Below the pieces are notes generated by a model. It ran no database searches, was not told the DNA's origin, and saw only the letters and a program-made list of their open reading frames with translations. The position numbers were made by a program, and so were the translations under genes. Of a DNA stretch of 64,000 nt, positions 24,497 to 33,540 are shown one piece after another. Source of the stretch: G963667675 sp963667675. Lineage in GTDB: Bacteria; Chloroflexota; Dehalococcoidia; Lucifugimonadales; UBA3495. Where the stretch lies: the NCBI GenBank assembly GCA_963667675.1, contig OY763929.1, forward strand, positions 1,116,001-1,180,000, given 5' to 3'. Numbering within the stretch: the first letter of the stretch is position 1; each line of letters starts with the position of its first letter.

Positions 24497-25705
24497 GTGG
24501 CTACGAGAACCCGCCAACCGATTATAAGCATCAACGAGTTAGAGCACTCCGCCTTTTGCAAGACGGAGGACGACCTGCCCGCCAAGCCTCTAGCCGAGGA
24601 ATTGGCCGTCAATGTCCGCTGGCAGAAGATACCAAGCGAATACCTGCACTGCTCAGTGGAAGATCTCGACCGCCGCATCTACCAGGTCAAGAGAGAGCTT
24701 GGGGCTTCAGTAACCGTACTGGGACACCACTACCAGCGTGAAGAAGTCATAAAGTACGCGGACTTCCAAGGGGACTCCTTCATGTTGTCCCAGCAGGCCG
24801 CCTCCCAGCCGGACGCCAGCTACATTGTCTTCTGCGGCGTCCATTTCATGGCCGAGACAGCGTGCATACTGTGCGCTCCCCATCAGAAAGTGATTCTGCC
24901 CAATCTCGCAGCGGGTTGCTCCATGGCGGACATGGCCCCCATGGAAGACGTGGACGACGCCTGGGAGGACCTGGTAGACGCCTTGGAAGGCTTCGGAAGC
25001 ATTACACCGGTAACTTACATGAACTCCACGGCCAGTATCAAAGCGCTGTGCGGCCGCAACGGAGGGGCGGTTTGCACCTCGTCCAACGCCTCGGCCGTTT
25101 TGGAGTGGGCATTCACCCAGACAGACCGGGTGTTATTCCTGCCGGACCAGCACCTGGGGCGCAATACCGGCCTCAAGCTCGGCATCCCCCTGGACCAGAT
25201 GGTCGTCTGGAACCCGTTCAAGCGGTTGGGAGGGAACACTACTGAGCAGTTGCGAAACGCCAGGCTGGTGCTGTGGCAGGGGCACTGCGCCGTCCACACC
25301 AGGTTCACGGTGGGGCAGATTCAGGCCGCACGGGAGCGCTTGCCCGACGTCCAGGTCCTGGTTCACCCTGAATGCACCATGGAAACGGTCCAGGCCGCCG
25401 ACCTTGTCGGCTCTACCGAGTTTATCCGTAAGACCATTAACGACTCCCCGGCGGGCAGTAAATGGGCCGTGGGCACCGAGATCAGCCTGGTAAACCGCCT
25501 CGCGCTGCACAACCCGGACAAGACCATCTTTTGCCTGGACCCGGTCACCTGCCCCTGCTCCACCATGTACCGCATTCACCCGGCCTACCTGCTGTGGGTG
25601 CTCGAAGGCCTGCTGGATAACACCGTGGTAAACCAGATCACGGTGCCGGAAGACGTGCAGCGGGATGCCCAGGTTGCCTTGGAGCGGATGCTGGCCCTGA
25701 AATAG
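24497..25705 (+). CDS. nadA: Quinolinate synthase NadA
   Basis: Condenses iminoaspartate with dihydroxyacetone phosphate to quinolinate using a [4Fe-4S] cluster. About 402 residues, longer than the roughly 300-370 residues of many homologues because of an N-terminal extension of about 60 residues. The three conserved cluster cysteines are visible: Cys113 in VFCGVHFMAET, the Cys in VHPEC, and one in the CPCSTM segment near the C-terminus. VLGHHYQ supplies the substrate-binding His pair. The GTG at 24497 follows GGGAGAG. Second gene of a miaB-nadA-nadB-nadC run. Confidence 0.95.
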   Translation: MATRTRQPIISINELEHSAFCKTEDDLPAKPLAEELAVNVRWQKIPSEYLHCSVEDLDRRIYQVKRELGASVTVLGHHYQREEVIKYADFQGDSFMLSQQAASQPDASYIVFCGVHFMAETACILCAPHQKVILPNLAAGCSMADMAPMEDVDDAWEDLVDALEGFGSITPVTYMNSTASIKALCGRNGGAVCTSSNASAVLEWAFTQTDRVLFLPDQHLGRNTGLKLGIPLDQMVVWNPFKRLGGNTTEQLRNARLVLWQGHCAVHTRFTVGQIQAARERLPDVQVLVHPECTMETVQAADLVGSTEFIRKTINDSPAGSKWAVGTEISLVNRLALHNPDKTIFCLDPVTCPCSTMYRIHPAYLLWVLEGLLDNTVVNQITVPEDVQRDAQVALERMLALK

Positions 25706-25853
25706 CCGCTTTCTGCTACCGCCGTGCGTTCGCCGCACCTTGCCTGCCAATCTGTGAGGCAGTATTCCCCTTACCGCGCCCGCGGCGTGCAAGTTGTATA
25801 ATGCCGAGACTCAGCCGCGGACTCGACCGCGGAGGCGTGCAGAGGCCCAACGG

Positions 25854-27410
25854 GTGACCCAGACCAACTACGATTTCATTGTCATTGGCAGCGGCATTGC
25901 CGGGCTGAACATTGCCTTGCTGGCCCAACAGCACGGCTCCGTGTTGATTCTCACCAAGGGCAAGATAGACGATTGCAACACCAGATACGCCCAGGGAGGC
26001 ATTGCCGCAGCCATCGGGCCCGGTGATTCCACCAAGCTGCATTTCCAAGACACGCTGGCGGCCGGCGTCGGTCTGTGCGACCCCGAAGCGGTCGAAGTCC
26101 TCACCAGGGAAGGGCCGGAGCAGGTGTCCAATCTAATTCATTGGGGCGTGGCGTTCGACACCATCCACGGCCAGATCGCCCTTGGCCGGGAAGGCGCCCA
26201 CAGCGTTCCCCGAATACTACATGCCGGCGGCGACGCCACCGGACAGCACATCGAACAGGCCCTGACGGACCGGGTAACGCAGTCGGCTATCACAGTAATG
26301 GAATACACCCTGGCTACCAAGCTGGTAGTTGAACACGGAAAGGTCGCTGCCGTGGAAGCCTTGGACTCCATAAGTGGCGAACGCAAGACTTACACCAGCA
26401 ACGTCGTAGTGCTGGCTACCGGCGGGGCGGGACGCCTGTTCGCCTACACCACGAATCCCGAGGTCGCCACCGGCGACGGCGTAGCCCTGGCCTTTCGGGC
26501 CGGGGCCCAGCTTATGGACATGGAGTTCTACCAGTTCCATCCCACCGCCTTTCATAAAGAGGGCGCTCCGGCATTCCTCCTGTCCGAAGCCATGAGGGGC
26601 GAGGGGGCGGTGCTTCGCGGCCGGGACGGCCGGACATTCATGGCCGACTATCATCCCCTGGGGGACCTGGCACCCAGGGACATTGTGTCGCGGGCCATAG
26701 CCGCCGAAATGGAAAAGACCGGGACCAGGTGCGTGTACCTGGATATCTCCCACCTGCCGCCGGACAGGGTACAGGGCCGATTCCCCAACATCTACCATTT
26801 CTGCAAGAGCTACGGACTAGACATAACCAGGACGCCCATCCCGGTGGCGCCCGCTGCCCACTACATGATGGGCGGTGTCAAGACCGACACTTGGGGCAGG
26901 ACTAACATAGCCGGGCTATATGCCTGCGGTGAGACAGCATGTAGCGCAGTGCACGGCGCCAATCGACTGGCCAGCAACTCGCTATTGGACACTTTGGTCT
27001 TCGCCAATCGCCTGCTCGACGGGGCTCTGCATAGTCCTTCCGAGCCGGCGTCGGGGCAAGATGCTGGTAGCCTTGTTTTCAGCCCCAACCCAGGGATTGC
27101 TGAGGGCGTTAAGGCCCCGCCGTTAGACCAAGCAGCCTTGCAGGACTTGATGTGGCGCAGCGTCGGGATGAACCGCAGCGGCCGCCAGTTGCGCGAGGCG
27201 TCCGCCATCCTTCACGCCTGGCAACAGACCATGCACCGGCCTACCGACCTGGCTTCCCATCAACTGAGCAACATGGTGCTGCTGGGCTTGCTCATGGCCG
27301 AAGCCGCTTTGTTGCGGCAGGAAAGCAGGGGTTCCCACTTCCGGCAGGACTTCCCGGAGACCTCCGCCGCTTGGGAGAAGCACGTAATCGCCGTCCGGCG
27401 GGAGGAGTAG
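25854..27410 (+). CDS. nadB: L-aspartate oxidase NadB
   Basis: A 518-residue FAD enzyme that oxidises L-aspartate to iminoaspartate for NadA. The dinucleotide-binding VIGSGIAGLNIA motif lies at the N-terminus, RYAQGGIAAA follows, then the active-site HPTAFHKEGAPAFLLSEAMRGEGA-type region, the PAAHYMMGG motif and a fumarate-reductase-like C-terminal helical domain. The GTG at 25854 begins at the expected distance before the FAD motif; a TTG at 25794 is in frame but would add an unusual Arg-rich leader. Its stop precedes nadC by two bases. Confidence 0.95.
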   Translation: MTQTNYDFIVIGSGIAGLNIALLAQQHGSVLILTKGKIDDCNTRYAQGGIAAAIGPGDSTKLHFQDTLAAGVGLCDPEAVEVLTREGPEQVSNLIHWGVAFDTIHGQIALGREGAHSVPRILHAGGDATGQHIEQALTDRVTQSAITVMEYTLATKLVVEHGKVAAVEALDSISGERKTYTSNVVVLATGGAGRLFAYTTNPEVATGDGVALAFRAGAQLMDMEFYQFHPTAFHKEGAPAFLLSEAMRGEGAVLRGRDGRTFMADYHPLGDLAPRDIVSRAIAAEMEKTGTRCVYLDISHLPPDRVQGRFPNIYHFCKSYGLDITRTPIPVAPAAHYMMGGVKTDTWGRTNIAGLYACGETACSAVHGANRLASNSLLDTLVFANRLLDGALHSPSEPASGQDAGSLVFSPNPGIAEGVKAPPLDQAALQDLMWRSVGMNRSGRQLREASAILHAWQQTMHRPTDLASHQLSNMVLLGLLMAEAALLRQESRGSHFRQDFPETSAAWEKHVIAVRREE

Positions 27411-27412
27411 CC

Positions 27413-28267
27413 TTGAGCGAACTGCCTCCAGAGGTCTACCGACTGATAGACGCCACCCTGGCCGAAGACCAGGCGTTCAACGATCCCACTACCCAGGCAC
27501 TGGTGCCCGCCTCTACTCGCGGCGTGGGCGTCATCCGGTCCAAGTCCACGGGAATCCTGGCCGGCGTGGACGTAGCTGCGGCAGTTTTCAGGCGGCTTGC
27601 CAAAGGCATTGCGGTCGAGCATCTAATCCGTGACGGCGCAGCACTGTCTCCGGGAGACGGTGTCGCACGGGTGGAAGGGACAACGATCGACATTCTACGA
27701 AGCGAGCGCGTCGCCCTCAATTTCCTGCAGCGGATGAGCGGTATTGCCACTGCCACCAGCCAATACGTCCGAGCAATTGAGGGTTGCAAGGCCCGCATCG
27801 TCGATACCCGCAAGACGGCGCCCGGCATGCGGTACCTGGACAAATACGCGGTGCGCATGGGCGGCGGCAGCAATCACCGGCAGAATCTGTCCGACGGGAT
27901 TCTGATTAAGGACAATCATATCCAGGCGTTGCGCTCTAGGAACATGGGCCTGAAGGACATTGTTCAGTTGGCCCTGTCCAGGGCACCTCACACGGTGAAG
28001 GTAGAAGTGGAGGTTGAGACGTTGGATGAAGTCGAGGAGGCCGTCGAGGCCGGCGCCCACATTATCATGCTGGACAACATGAGCGTCGAAACCATGCGCC
28101 AAGCCGTGGACATAGTGGACGGCAGAGCTTTGATAGAGGCCTCGGGAGGAATCACGTTGGACACGGTCCGGCAGGTCGCCGAGACCGGCGTCGATTTGAT
28201 TTCCATCGGCGCTCTTACCCACTCGACAGTCGCTTTGGACATGAGCCTGGACCTGGAGTCCAGCTAA
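27413..28267 (+). CDS. nadC: Nicotinate-nucleotide pyrophosphorylase (carboxylating) NadC
   Basis: A 284-residue enzyme converting quinolinate and PRPP to nicotinate mononucleotide, completing the de novo pathway with NadA and NadB. Recognisable segments are LNFLQRMSGIATATS, VDTRKTAPGMRYLDKYAVRMGGG (about residues 130-150), the KDNH loop and the C-terminal EASGGI and ISIGALTHS barrel strands. The TTG at 27413 is backed by GGAGGAG at 27401-27407. Its TAA overlaps the stop of the opposing dtd gene by two bases. Confidence 0.96.
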   Translation: MSELPPEVYRLIDATLAEDQAFNDPTTQALVPASTRGVGVIRSKSTGILAGVDVAAAVFRRLAKGIAVEHLIRDGAALSPGDGVARVEGTTIDILRSERVALNFLQRMSGIATATSQYVRAIEGCKARIVDTRKTAPGMRYLDKYAVRMGGGSNHRQNLSDGILIKDNHIQALRSRNMGLKDIVQLALSRAPHTVKVEVEVETLDEVEEAVEAGAHIIMLDNMSVETMRQAVDIVDGRALIEASGGITLDTVRQVAETGVDLISIGALTHSTVALDMSLDLESS

Positions 28268-28728
28268 GAGCGGCGGGGTCTGTGCCGGTCGGCGCTGTCC
28301 AACAGTATGGTTACCGGACCGTCGTTTTGCAGCCGGAGTTGCATGTACTCTTGAAAGTACCCTGTGGACGTTCTTAACCCGGACTGCCTGAATAAATCGA
28401 CGGCATATTCGTAGAGCCGCTGGGCTTCTTTGGGCTGGGCCGCCTCGGTAAAGTCGGGACGCCGGCCCTTCCTGGTGCCGGCGTACAACGTAAACTGGCT
28501 GACCACCAAAAGTTCCGCACCCACTTCCGGGGCGGAGCTGTTGAACCGGTCCTGTTCGTCGGAAAAGATCCTGAGGTTGAGTATCTTTTGGGCCAGGTAC
28601 TGGGCGTCCGCTTCTTCGTCTTCCCTTCCTATGCCCAGCAGTACGACAAGACCGGGGCCGATGGCGGCCGCGGCTCTGCCGTGCGCCGAAACCGACGCTT
28701 CAGTTACTCGTTGGACTACTGCGCGCAA
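28264..28728 (-). CDS. dtd: D-aminoacyl-tRNA deacylase
   Basis: A 154-residue DTD-family enzyme that removes D-amino acids from mischarged tRNAs. The two active-site motifs are present: SQFTLYA near the middle and NDGPVT near the C-terminus, and MRAVVQRVTEASV matches the family start. The first codon is TTG with GGGAG upstream on the minus strand; the longer open frame to 29046 is not needed. It ends tail-to-tail on nadC with overlapping stop codons. Confidence 0.94.
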   Translation of the reverse strand: MRAVVQRVTEASVSAHGRAAAAIGPGLVVLLGIGREDEEADAQYLAQKILNLRIFSDEQDRFNSSAPEVGAELLVVSQFTLYAGTRKGRRPDFTEAAQPKEAQRLYEYAVDLFRQSGLRTSTGYFQEYMQLRLQNDGPVTILLDSADRHRPRRS

Positions 28729-28793
28729 CTGGGGCAACTCCCACTGGCCTTGGGCGGGGAATGTTAGTGGCGGTGCGCCGTGAGGAGGTTGTG

Positions 28794-29129
28794 TTAGTTG
28801 CTGGAGGAGCCGGCCTCTGCTTTGGCCTTGGCCGAGGACCCGCTGTTGGAATCCGAGGACTTTTCGCTGGACGACGTGGCGCTGTCTTTGTTGCCGGAGG
28901 CCGATTTGCCGTCCGAAGAGTCTTTGCTGCCGTTTTCCACCGGCCGCTTGGGACGGCCGTAGTCGGTGGTGTAGAAACCGGAGCCTTTGTATATCACGGG
29001 AACGGCGTGGAACAATCGCTGGCCCCTTCCTGAGCATACCGGGCACGTCCCGGTGCCCGCCTGGGCGAAGGTCTGGACCAACTCGAATTCATTCGAGCAC
29101 TCAACGCATCTGTAGTCGTACCGAGGCAA
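28794..29129 (-). CDS. FmdB family zinc ribbon protein
   Basis: A 111-residue protein beginning MPRYDYRC, the usual start of this family, with CxxC pairs (CVEC, CPVC) forming a zinc ribbon in the first 40 residues and the KGSGFYTTDYG motif after it. The C-terminal half is a Ser/Lys/Asp/Gly-rich disordered tail. The TTG start six bases after AGGAGG is preferred over a GTG that would abut that site. The family's function is unsettled; it was first linked to formamidase operons. It stands 65 bp upstream of dtd on the same strand. Confidence 0.9.
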   Translation of the reverse strand: MPRYDYRCVECSNEFELVQTFAQAGTGTCPVCSGRGQRLFHAVPVIYKGSGFYTTDYGRPKRPVENGSKDSSDGKSASGNKDSATSSSEKSSDSNSGSSAKAKAEAGSSSN

Positions 29130-29286
29130 CTGCACCCTCCTGGGGCAAAAGGTCGCGGCGGGCGCCAGGGTGAACCGAACGCCAGCCGATCACTTCTATA
29201 ATTTACCAGTCCTGGATATACGTGTCAAACTGATTGGGGCGCTGGGAGCGTGTATCCCCGGGAGCGGCGACAGGCCGCCGAGGTGT

Positions 29287-29796
29287 TCACGGGAGGCAGT
29301 TCTCTGGAGCGGGGAGAGCGGAAAACACCAGTTCCATGAATACTGCCCCGTCTATGGGATTGTGCCGATACGCCGGGATGTCCACAAAGCCAAGAGACCT
29401 GTACAGTTGGACGGCGGCATCCATGCTGGGCAGTGTGTCCAACCGCACGGATGCATAGCCAAGTTCCCTGGCGAACCGGAGGGCGGCTTCACACAGCAGT
29501 CGACCCAGGCCCATGCTTCGCCAAGGCGGTTTCACGTACATTCGTTTGAGTTCGCAGCGCGAGTCCCCAAGGTCGCGGACGCCGGTGATCCCGACTGTCG
29601 CATCGCCCGCCCTCGCCAACAGGGCGACGCCTTTGCCAGTCGGGCCATACTGCCCGGCGATTTCGACAAGTTCTCTATCTGTGTCTTGGAAGTCGGTGGA
29701 GAACGGCAGAGAGGCAAGGTACTCTTTGACCAGTTCGGTGAAAACGCCGTACTCAGCCGGTGTCTTGGCGGTTACTATTTCAACGGTATCGGTCAT
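29287..29796 (-). CDS. GNAT family N-acetyltransferase
   Basis: A 169-residue GNAT-fold protein. The acetyl-CoA pyrophosphate-binding loop is RSMGLGRLL, preceded by the beta4 strand CELKRMYVKPPW, followed by RLDTLPSMDAAVQLYRSLGF. The acceptor substrate is not predictable. The ATG at 29796 (MTDTVEI) matches the family N-terminus; the frame continues upstream without a ribosome site. It lies on the same strand as the class IV aminotransferase gene but is separated from it by a terminator-like hairpin. Confidence 0.88.
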   Translation of the reverse strand: MTDTVEIVTAKTPAEYGVFTELVKEYLASLPFSTDFQDTDRELVEIAGQYGPTGKGVALLARAGDATVGITGVRDLGDSRCELKRMYVKPPWRSMGLGRLLCEAALRFARELGYASVRLDTLPSMDAAVQLYRSLGFVDIPAYRHNPIDGAVFMELVFSALPAPENCLP

Positions 29797-29905
29797 CGTC
29801 GAGATACATCTCAAGTTGCTGGGAGTATCGATAGTAAAGAAGGGACGGAGGAGGTTAGCCCCGGAGCGCCGGCGAGCAACGGAGGCTGAAGTTGGGGAAT
29901 GAGGA

Positions 29906-29936
29906 AGGGGCGTCCATCTAGAAGACGAACGCCCCT
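29906..29936 (-). terminator. Terminator-like hairpin after the class IV aminotransferase gene
   Basis: AGGGGCGT (29906-29913) and ACGCCCCT (29929-29936) form a perfect 8-bp GC-rich stem with a 15-base loop, 45 bp past the stop of the minus-strand aminotransferase gene. The downstream T content is modest, so factor-independent termination is likely but not certain. Confidence 0.5.
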
Positions 29937-29980
29937 CGTCCACATCCAAGCTGACTTAGGGTGACCTGGCTGCGGAGGCT

Positions 29981-30925
29981 TTATCGCCCGGCTTCGAACT
30001 CCCGCTTCTCCTCGGGGGTCAGGAAGCTGATGGCTTGCTCAACAACGTCGAAGCCGGCAGCCTCGCTGAATGCGGCCAAGAAGCCGTTGCTCAATGGTCC
30101 GGGGACCTTGCCGTCTCCGATAGTATGCCCGTTGAGGCTCTTGGCGGGGATAATGCAGGCGGTGCTGGTGCAGAAAAAGGCCTCGTCGGCCATGTAAACG
30201 TCGTGAGGGGTGTAGTCGGCCTCGTCCCACGGGATTCCCATGTTGTCGGCATAGCCCATGATGGTGTCCATGGTGATGCCGGGGAGCACGTGGCGCCGGT
30301 TGGGCACCTTGAGCCTGCCGTCCTTAACGAACATGAAGTTGGAGCCCATGCCCTCAGTGACGTTGCCGTTGAGGTCAAGCATCAAGACCCACATTTCGGG
30401 GTCGGCCTGCTTGGCCTCGAAGTCCGACACAAAGTGGTTCATCTTGTTGGCAATCTTGGCCTTGGGAGAGAGGCTCTCGGGGGGAGTCCGCCTGGTGGCG
30501 GAGGTGGCCGCCCGCACGCCCTGGATGTATTGCTTGGCGAACTGTTTGAAGGGGTTGGGGCGGGCATAGACGGAGACGTTGGGGCCGGCGTGGAATTCCT
30601 GGTTCAAGTTGCCCCGGCTGACCACCTGGTGAACGTTGAAGTCCCCGTATTGGGCCAGCAGGTGCTTGTTGGCGTCGACCACGTCGAGGGTGATTTTCTC
30701 CATTTCCTCCCAGGTAAGACCGGGGTTGATGCGGGTGTACTTCAAGGAGCGGTACAGCCGGTCCAGATGGGCGTCAAGCCTGAAGACCTTTCCGCCAAAG
30801 GTGCGCTCAGTATCATAGACCGCGTCGCCCCACCTGAAGCCTCTATCCAAGGCCGAAATCATGGCCTTGCTTTCGGGGACCATCTCGCCGTTAACGTATA
30901 CGGTGAACTCCTGTGAATCTGCCAT
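29981..30925 (-). CDS. Class IV PLP aminotransferase (branched-chain or D-amino acid type)
   Basis: A 314-residue fold-type IV aminotransferase. Features: VNGEMVPESKAMISALDRGFRWGDAVYDT at the N-terminus (residues about 10-40), the Lys-containing SPKAKIANKMNHF segment near the expected PLP-lysine, NVTEGMGSNFMFV and RHVLPGITMDTI. Branched-chain aminotransferase, D-alanine aminotransferase and aminodeoxychorismate lyase share this fold; the sequence alone does not separate them. The ATG start follows AAGGAGCGCTACAGG-like sequence with a ribosome site. It may belong to a catabolic cluster with the cyclase gene upstream. Confidence 0.88.
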   Translation of the reverse strand: MADSQEFTVYVNGEMVPESKAMISALDRGFRWGDAVYDTERTFGGKVFRLDAHLDRLYRSLKYTRINPGLTWEEMEKITLDVVDANKHLLAQYGDFNVHQVVSRGNLNQEFHAGPNVSVYARPNPFKQFAKQYIQGVRAATSATRRTPPESLSPKAKIANKMNHFVSDFEAKQADPEMWVLMLDLNGNVTEGMGSNFMFVKDGRLKVPNRRHVLPGITMDTIMGYADNMGIPWDEADYTPHDVYMADEAFFCTSTACIIPAKSLNGHTIGDGKVPGPLSNGFLAAFSEAAGFDVVEQAISFLTPEEKREFEAGR

Positions 30926-31057
30926 CCTGTAGCGCTCCTTGCGTTCTCCGTTTGAAAACTACCCTTCCCGACCGAACGATATTCAATCACAGTAATGGCT
31001 TCGCTGTCAATTCACCGCTGCTGAGGGTAGGCCACCGGGAAGCTTGCGGCGGGCGAC

Positions 31058-31975
31058 CTAGAGGATGGCCACCGGATTTACCGGCGACCCCGTTCCGCCT
31101 ACCACTCGCAGCGGGTTGACGGTCAGCAAGAATTCGTAGCGTCCCGCCTGGCTGCATGCCTCTGCCAGCGGTTCCAGCAGCGCGCAGTCAAGGAGCGCGA
31201 GGCCGTAGGCAAAGATGGCGCCGTGGACCGACCAGGGCAGGTCGTAGCCGTTGGGGGCAAGGTCCTCCATGTCCCACACCAACAGGGAGCATTCGGACTC
31301 CCGAAGGAACTTGAGGCACGACGCATGGAGTCCGGGCCGAAAGTCGCGGCTGCTTCCCCATGGGATGTTGCCCGCTGCGTCCCATTTTTCACGGCCGCTG
31401 TACACGACGATCGCGTCGCCCGGCTCCAGTTTCACTCCTTCCACTTTGGCGATGTCTTCCAACTCCCAGCCGTGCACCGGCTTCTCGTGGGTGACGTAAG
31501 GATCGCCGCGGTGTTTGGGGACGTCCAGCAGGATGCCGCGAGTCATGATGCCGTCCTTCCATTGGTCTATGGAACCCCACGCGGCCCCGTCCATGGTTAT
31601 CTCTTGCGACGGGTCCCGGCCGTTCCACATACCCTCCGCGTCCCAGGCATGGCACAGGGCGTCCAGGTGGGTAGTCGCGTTGCCGTGAAAGCCGATTCCC
31701 AGGTAGTCCACGCAAGCGCCTGCTCCTTCCCCACGGGAATGCTGCTTCATGTAGTGGACGGCTGGGAATGGGTTGTTGGGAGCGGGGGTTTTGGGAAATT
31801 CTCGGCTCAGTGATATGGCCTGGCCGGACTTGACCAGCCGGGCCGCGGCGATACGCTTCTCCGGGGTAATCAGGTTCACCGCGCCCTTCTGGTCGTCCTT
31901 GCCCCAACGGCCCCAGTTACGGTCGTCTTTGAGATATGCCTGGACTTCTTCCTTGGTGGGGATGCGGCGTTCCAT
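31058..31975 (-). CDS. Cyclase family hydrolase
   Basis: A 305-residue protein of the cyclase/kynurenine formamidase-like superfamily. The metal-binding HxxTHxD signature appears as HGNATTHLDALCHAW, and DAIVVYSGREKWDAAG and LVWDMEDLAPNG strands are typical of the longer bacterial subgroup. Members hydrolyse formamides, lactones or related compounds with a divalent metal. The ATG is preceded by AAGGAGG. The substrate is unknown; genes of this type are frequent in marine Chloroflexota. Confidence 0.88.
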   Translation of the reverse strand: MERRIPTKEEVQAYLKDDRNWGRWGKDDQKGAVNLITPEKRIAAARLVKSGQAISLSREFPKTPAPNNPFPAVHYMKQHSRGEGAGACVDYLGIGFHGNATTHLDALCHAWDAEGMWNGRDPSQEITMDGAAWGSIDQWKDGIMTRGILLDVPKHRGDPYVTHEKPVHGWELEDIAKVEGVKLEPGDAIVVYSGREKWDAAGNIPWGSSRDFRPGLHASCLKFLRESECSLLVWDMEDLAPNGYDLPWSVHGAIFAYGLALLDCALLEPLAEACSQAGRYEFLLTVNPLRVVGGTGSPVNPVAIL

Positions 31976-32216
31976 GGAATTCCTCCTTGCTGCGGGCTAT
32001 CGGGCGCGGACTGCGGCTGGATGGATGGCCGCCGCAGACTCTCTCGGGCGCCATGCAGAACGTAACGTAGATGAGATTTATATGGAGAAGGACCGGATAT
32101 GATTGGCAGATAGAGGGCCAAGCAACTGGCCATTAACGAAGCTTGGCTCCCCGCAACGCTGCTTGGGGAGCCAATTGATCATGCAATAGTAGGCTAGTGA
32201 CTATGGAAGAGGTGAA

Positions 32217-32405
32217 TCAGCGCCTCATCTGGCGCCGGCGTCGGCGGGCCGCACGCTGCGCCGCCAGCCGTTCTTTTTGGGCCTTGGAGCGGAAGAACCG
32301 CCGGTCCTTGAGCTCCCTGAGCACACCGGAGTGCTGCACGGAAGCTCGGAATCGATTGACCAGGCTTTCCGGGGACTCGCCTTCCCGAGGCGTCACATAA
32401 GCCAT
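32217..32405 (-). CDS. rpsU: Small ribosomal subunit protein bS21
   Basis: A 62-residue, extremely basic protein matching bS21: AYVTPREGESPESLVNRF then KDRRFFRSKAQKERL and an Arg-rich tail RRRRRQMRR. It binds the 30S platform near the anti-Shine-Dalgarno region. The ATG follows AGGAG with normal spacing. It is monocistronic here, divergent from the VOC gene. A plus-strand frame of similar length overlaps it and is a shadow. Confidence 0.93.
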   Translation of the reverse strand: MAYVTPREGESPESLVNRFRASVQHSGVLRELKDRRFFRSKAQKERLAAQRAARRRRRQMRR

Positions 32406-32686
32406 TCACTGCTCCTGGGGTAAGTATGGGCTTTGGGTAATGTACCACAGGGGAAACGGCAGGGGCAACCTCCTGCCACTGCGGGTGACGACGTTTTGGG
32501 TGTCATTGCCCTGTTCGCGGTTTTGGTTGCGCCGCTTCATCGGTGGGTAGGGGAGCGGAGCAGTAATGGGATGCCGGGCGCGAGGGGGGAGGCGGTGTAT
32601 CGGGCTAGCCCTGGATGGGAGTATGGGATATGATTGGGCGCGCCTCTCAAGCGATTCCAAAGGGGCAACAACGGAGAAAGGAACGA

Positions 32687-33521
32687 ATGGAAGTAACGAA
32701 GCATCAACCGGGGATGTTCAGTTGGGCGGATTTGCCGACGCTGGACCTGAACAAGGCCGTGGACTTCTACACCGGACTTCTGAAGCTGGACGCTAATCCC
32801 ACCGAAATAGCTCCAGGCATGACCTACGCGGCGTTGAGCAAGGCGGGGAAGAACTGCTGCGCCCTTTACACGATGGACGAGGCGTCGATGCAGGAACGGG
32901 GAGGCCCCTGGTGGATGAGCTACTTCACCGTGGATGCAGGAACGGGGAGGCCCCTGGTGGATGAGCTACTTCACCGTGGATGATGCGGACGCTACAACTG
33001 AGCGGGTCAAGGGGCTGGGAGGCTCGGTGTGGTTTGATCCCTTCGACGTGTTCGAGGAGGGCCGGATGGCAGTGGTTGCAGACTCCACCGGCGCAACGTT
33101 TGCTTTGTGGCAGCCCAAGAGGGGGATTGGGGCTGAGGTGTTCGGCGAGCCGGGGGCGCTGGCGTGGAACGAGTTGTACACCCACGACGTGGAAGCGGCG
33201 ACGAGGTTCTACGGAGGGCTGTTTGGATGGAAGGCCAACGCGGCGGCTACTCCTGACGGTGGTGAGTATACAGTGTTCGACTTGGAGGGCCAGCCGGCGT
33301 CGGGGATGATGTCCATCCGAGAGGAGTGGGGAGAGATACCGGCCAACTGGTCCATCTACCTGGCAGTGGAAGACCTGGAAGAGGCTTTGAAGCTGGTGGA
33401 GGCCAAGGGCGGGAAGGTCATAAACCAGCCGATGCAGATTGAGGGTGTGGGCACGTTCTCGTTTATCCAAGACCCTCTGGGGGCGTACCTGTCGGTGATG
33501 GAGTTGGAGTCGGCGGGCTGA
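32687..33521 (+). pseudogene. VOC (glyoxalase-fold) protein frameshifted by a 46-bp duplication
   Basis: Two overlapping frames together encode a two-domain VOC protein. The first runs from ATG 32687 (GGAGAAAGGAACGA upstream): MFSWADLPTLDLNKAVDFYTGLL is the usual N-terminal VOC module. The second continues with MSYFTVDDADATTERVKGLGG and a C-terminal module WNELYTHDVEAATRFYGGLFGW. The break coincides with a perfect 46-bp tandem duplication. Removing one copy restores one continuous frame of 262 residues plus stop, a normal size for this family. As it stands the first frame ends at 32983 after about 98 residues. The gene is therefore a fresh pseudogene, phase-variable, or mis-assembled. Homologues bind metal and act on vicinal-oxygen substrates. 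Confidence 0.9.
32887..32978. repeat. Perfect 46-bp tandem duplication
   Basis: The unit at 32887-32932 is repeated exactly at 32933-32978, and the first four bases recur again at 32979. Its length is one more than a multiple of three, so it shifts the VOC reading frame. It lies in coding sequence, has no inverted ends, and is not a transposon footprint of familiar size. Confidence 0.97.
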
Positions 33522-33540
33522 AGCGTTAACTCCGGGGCCT

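Noticed and set aside
28264..29046. Longer minus-strand frame around dtd
   Set aside because: The DTD fold starts at the TTG at 28728 with a ribosome site; the extension overlaps the FmdB gene on the same strand in another frame.
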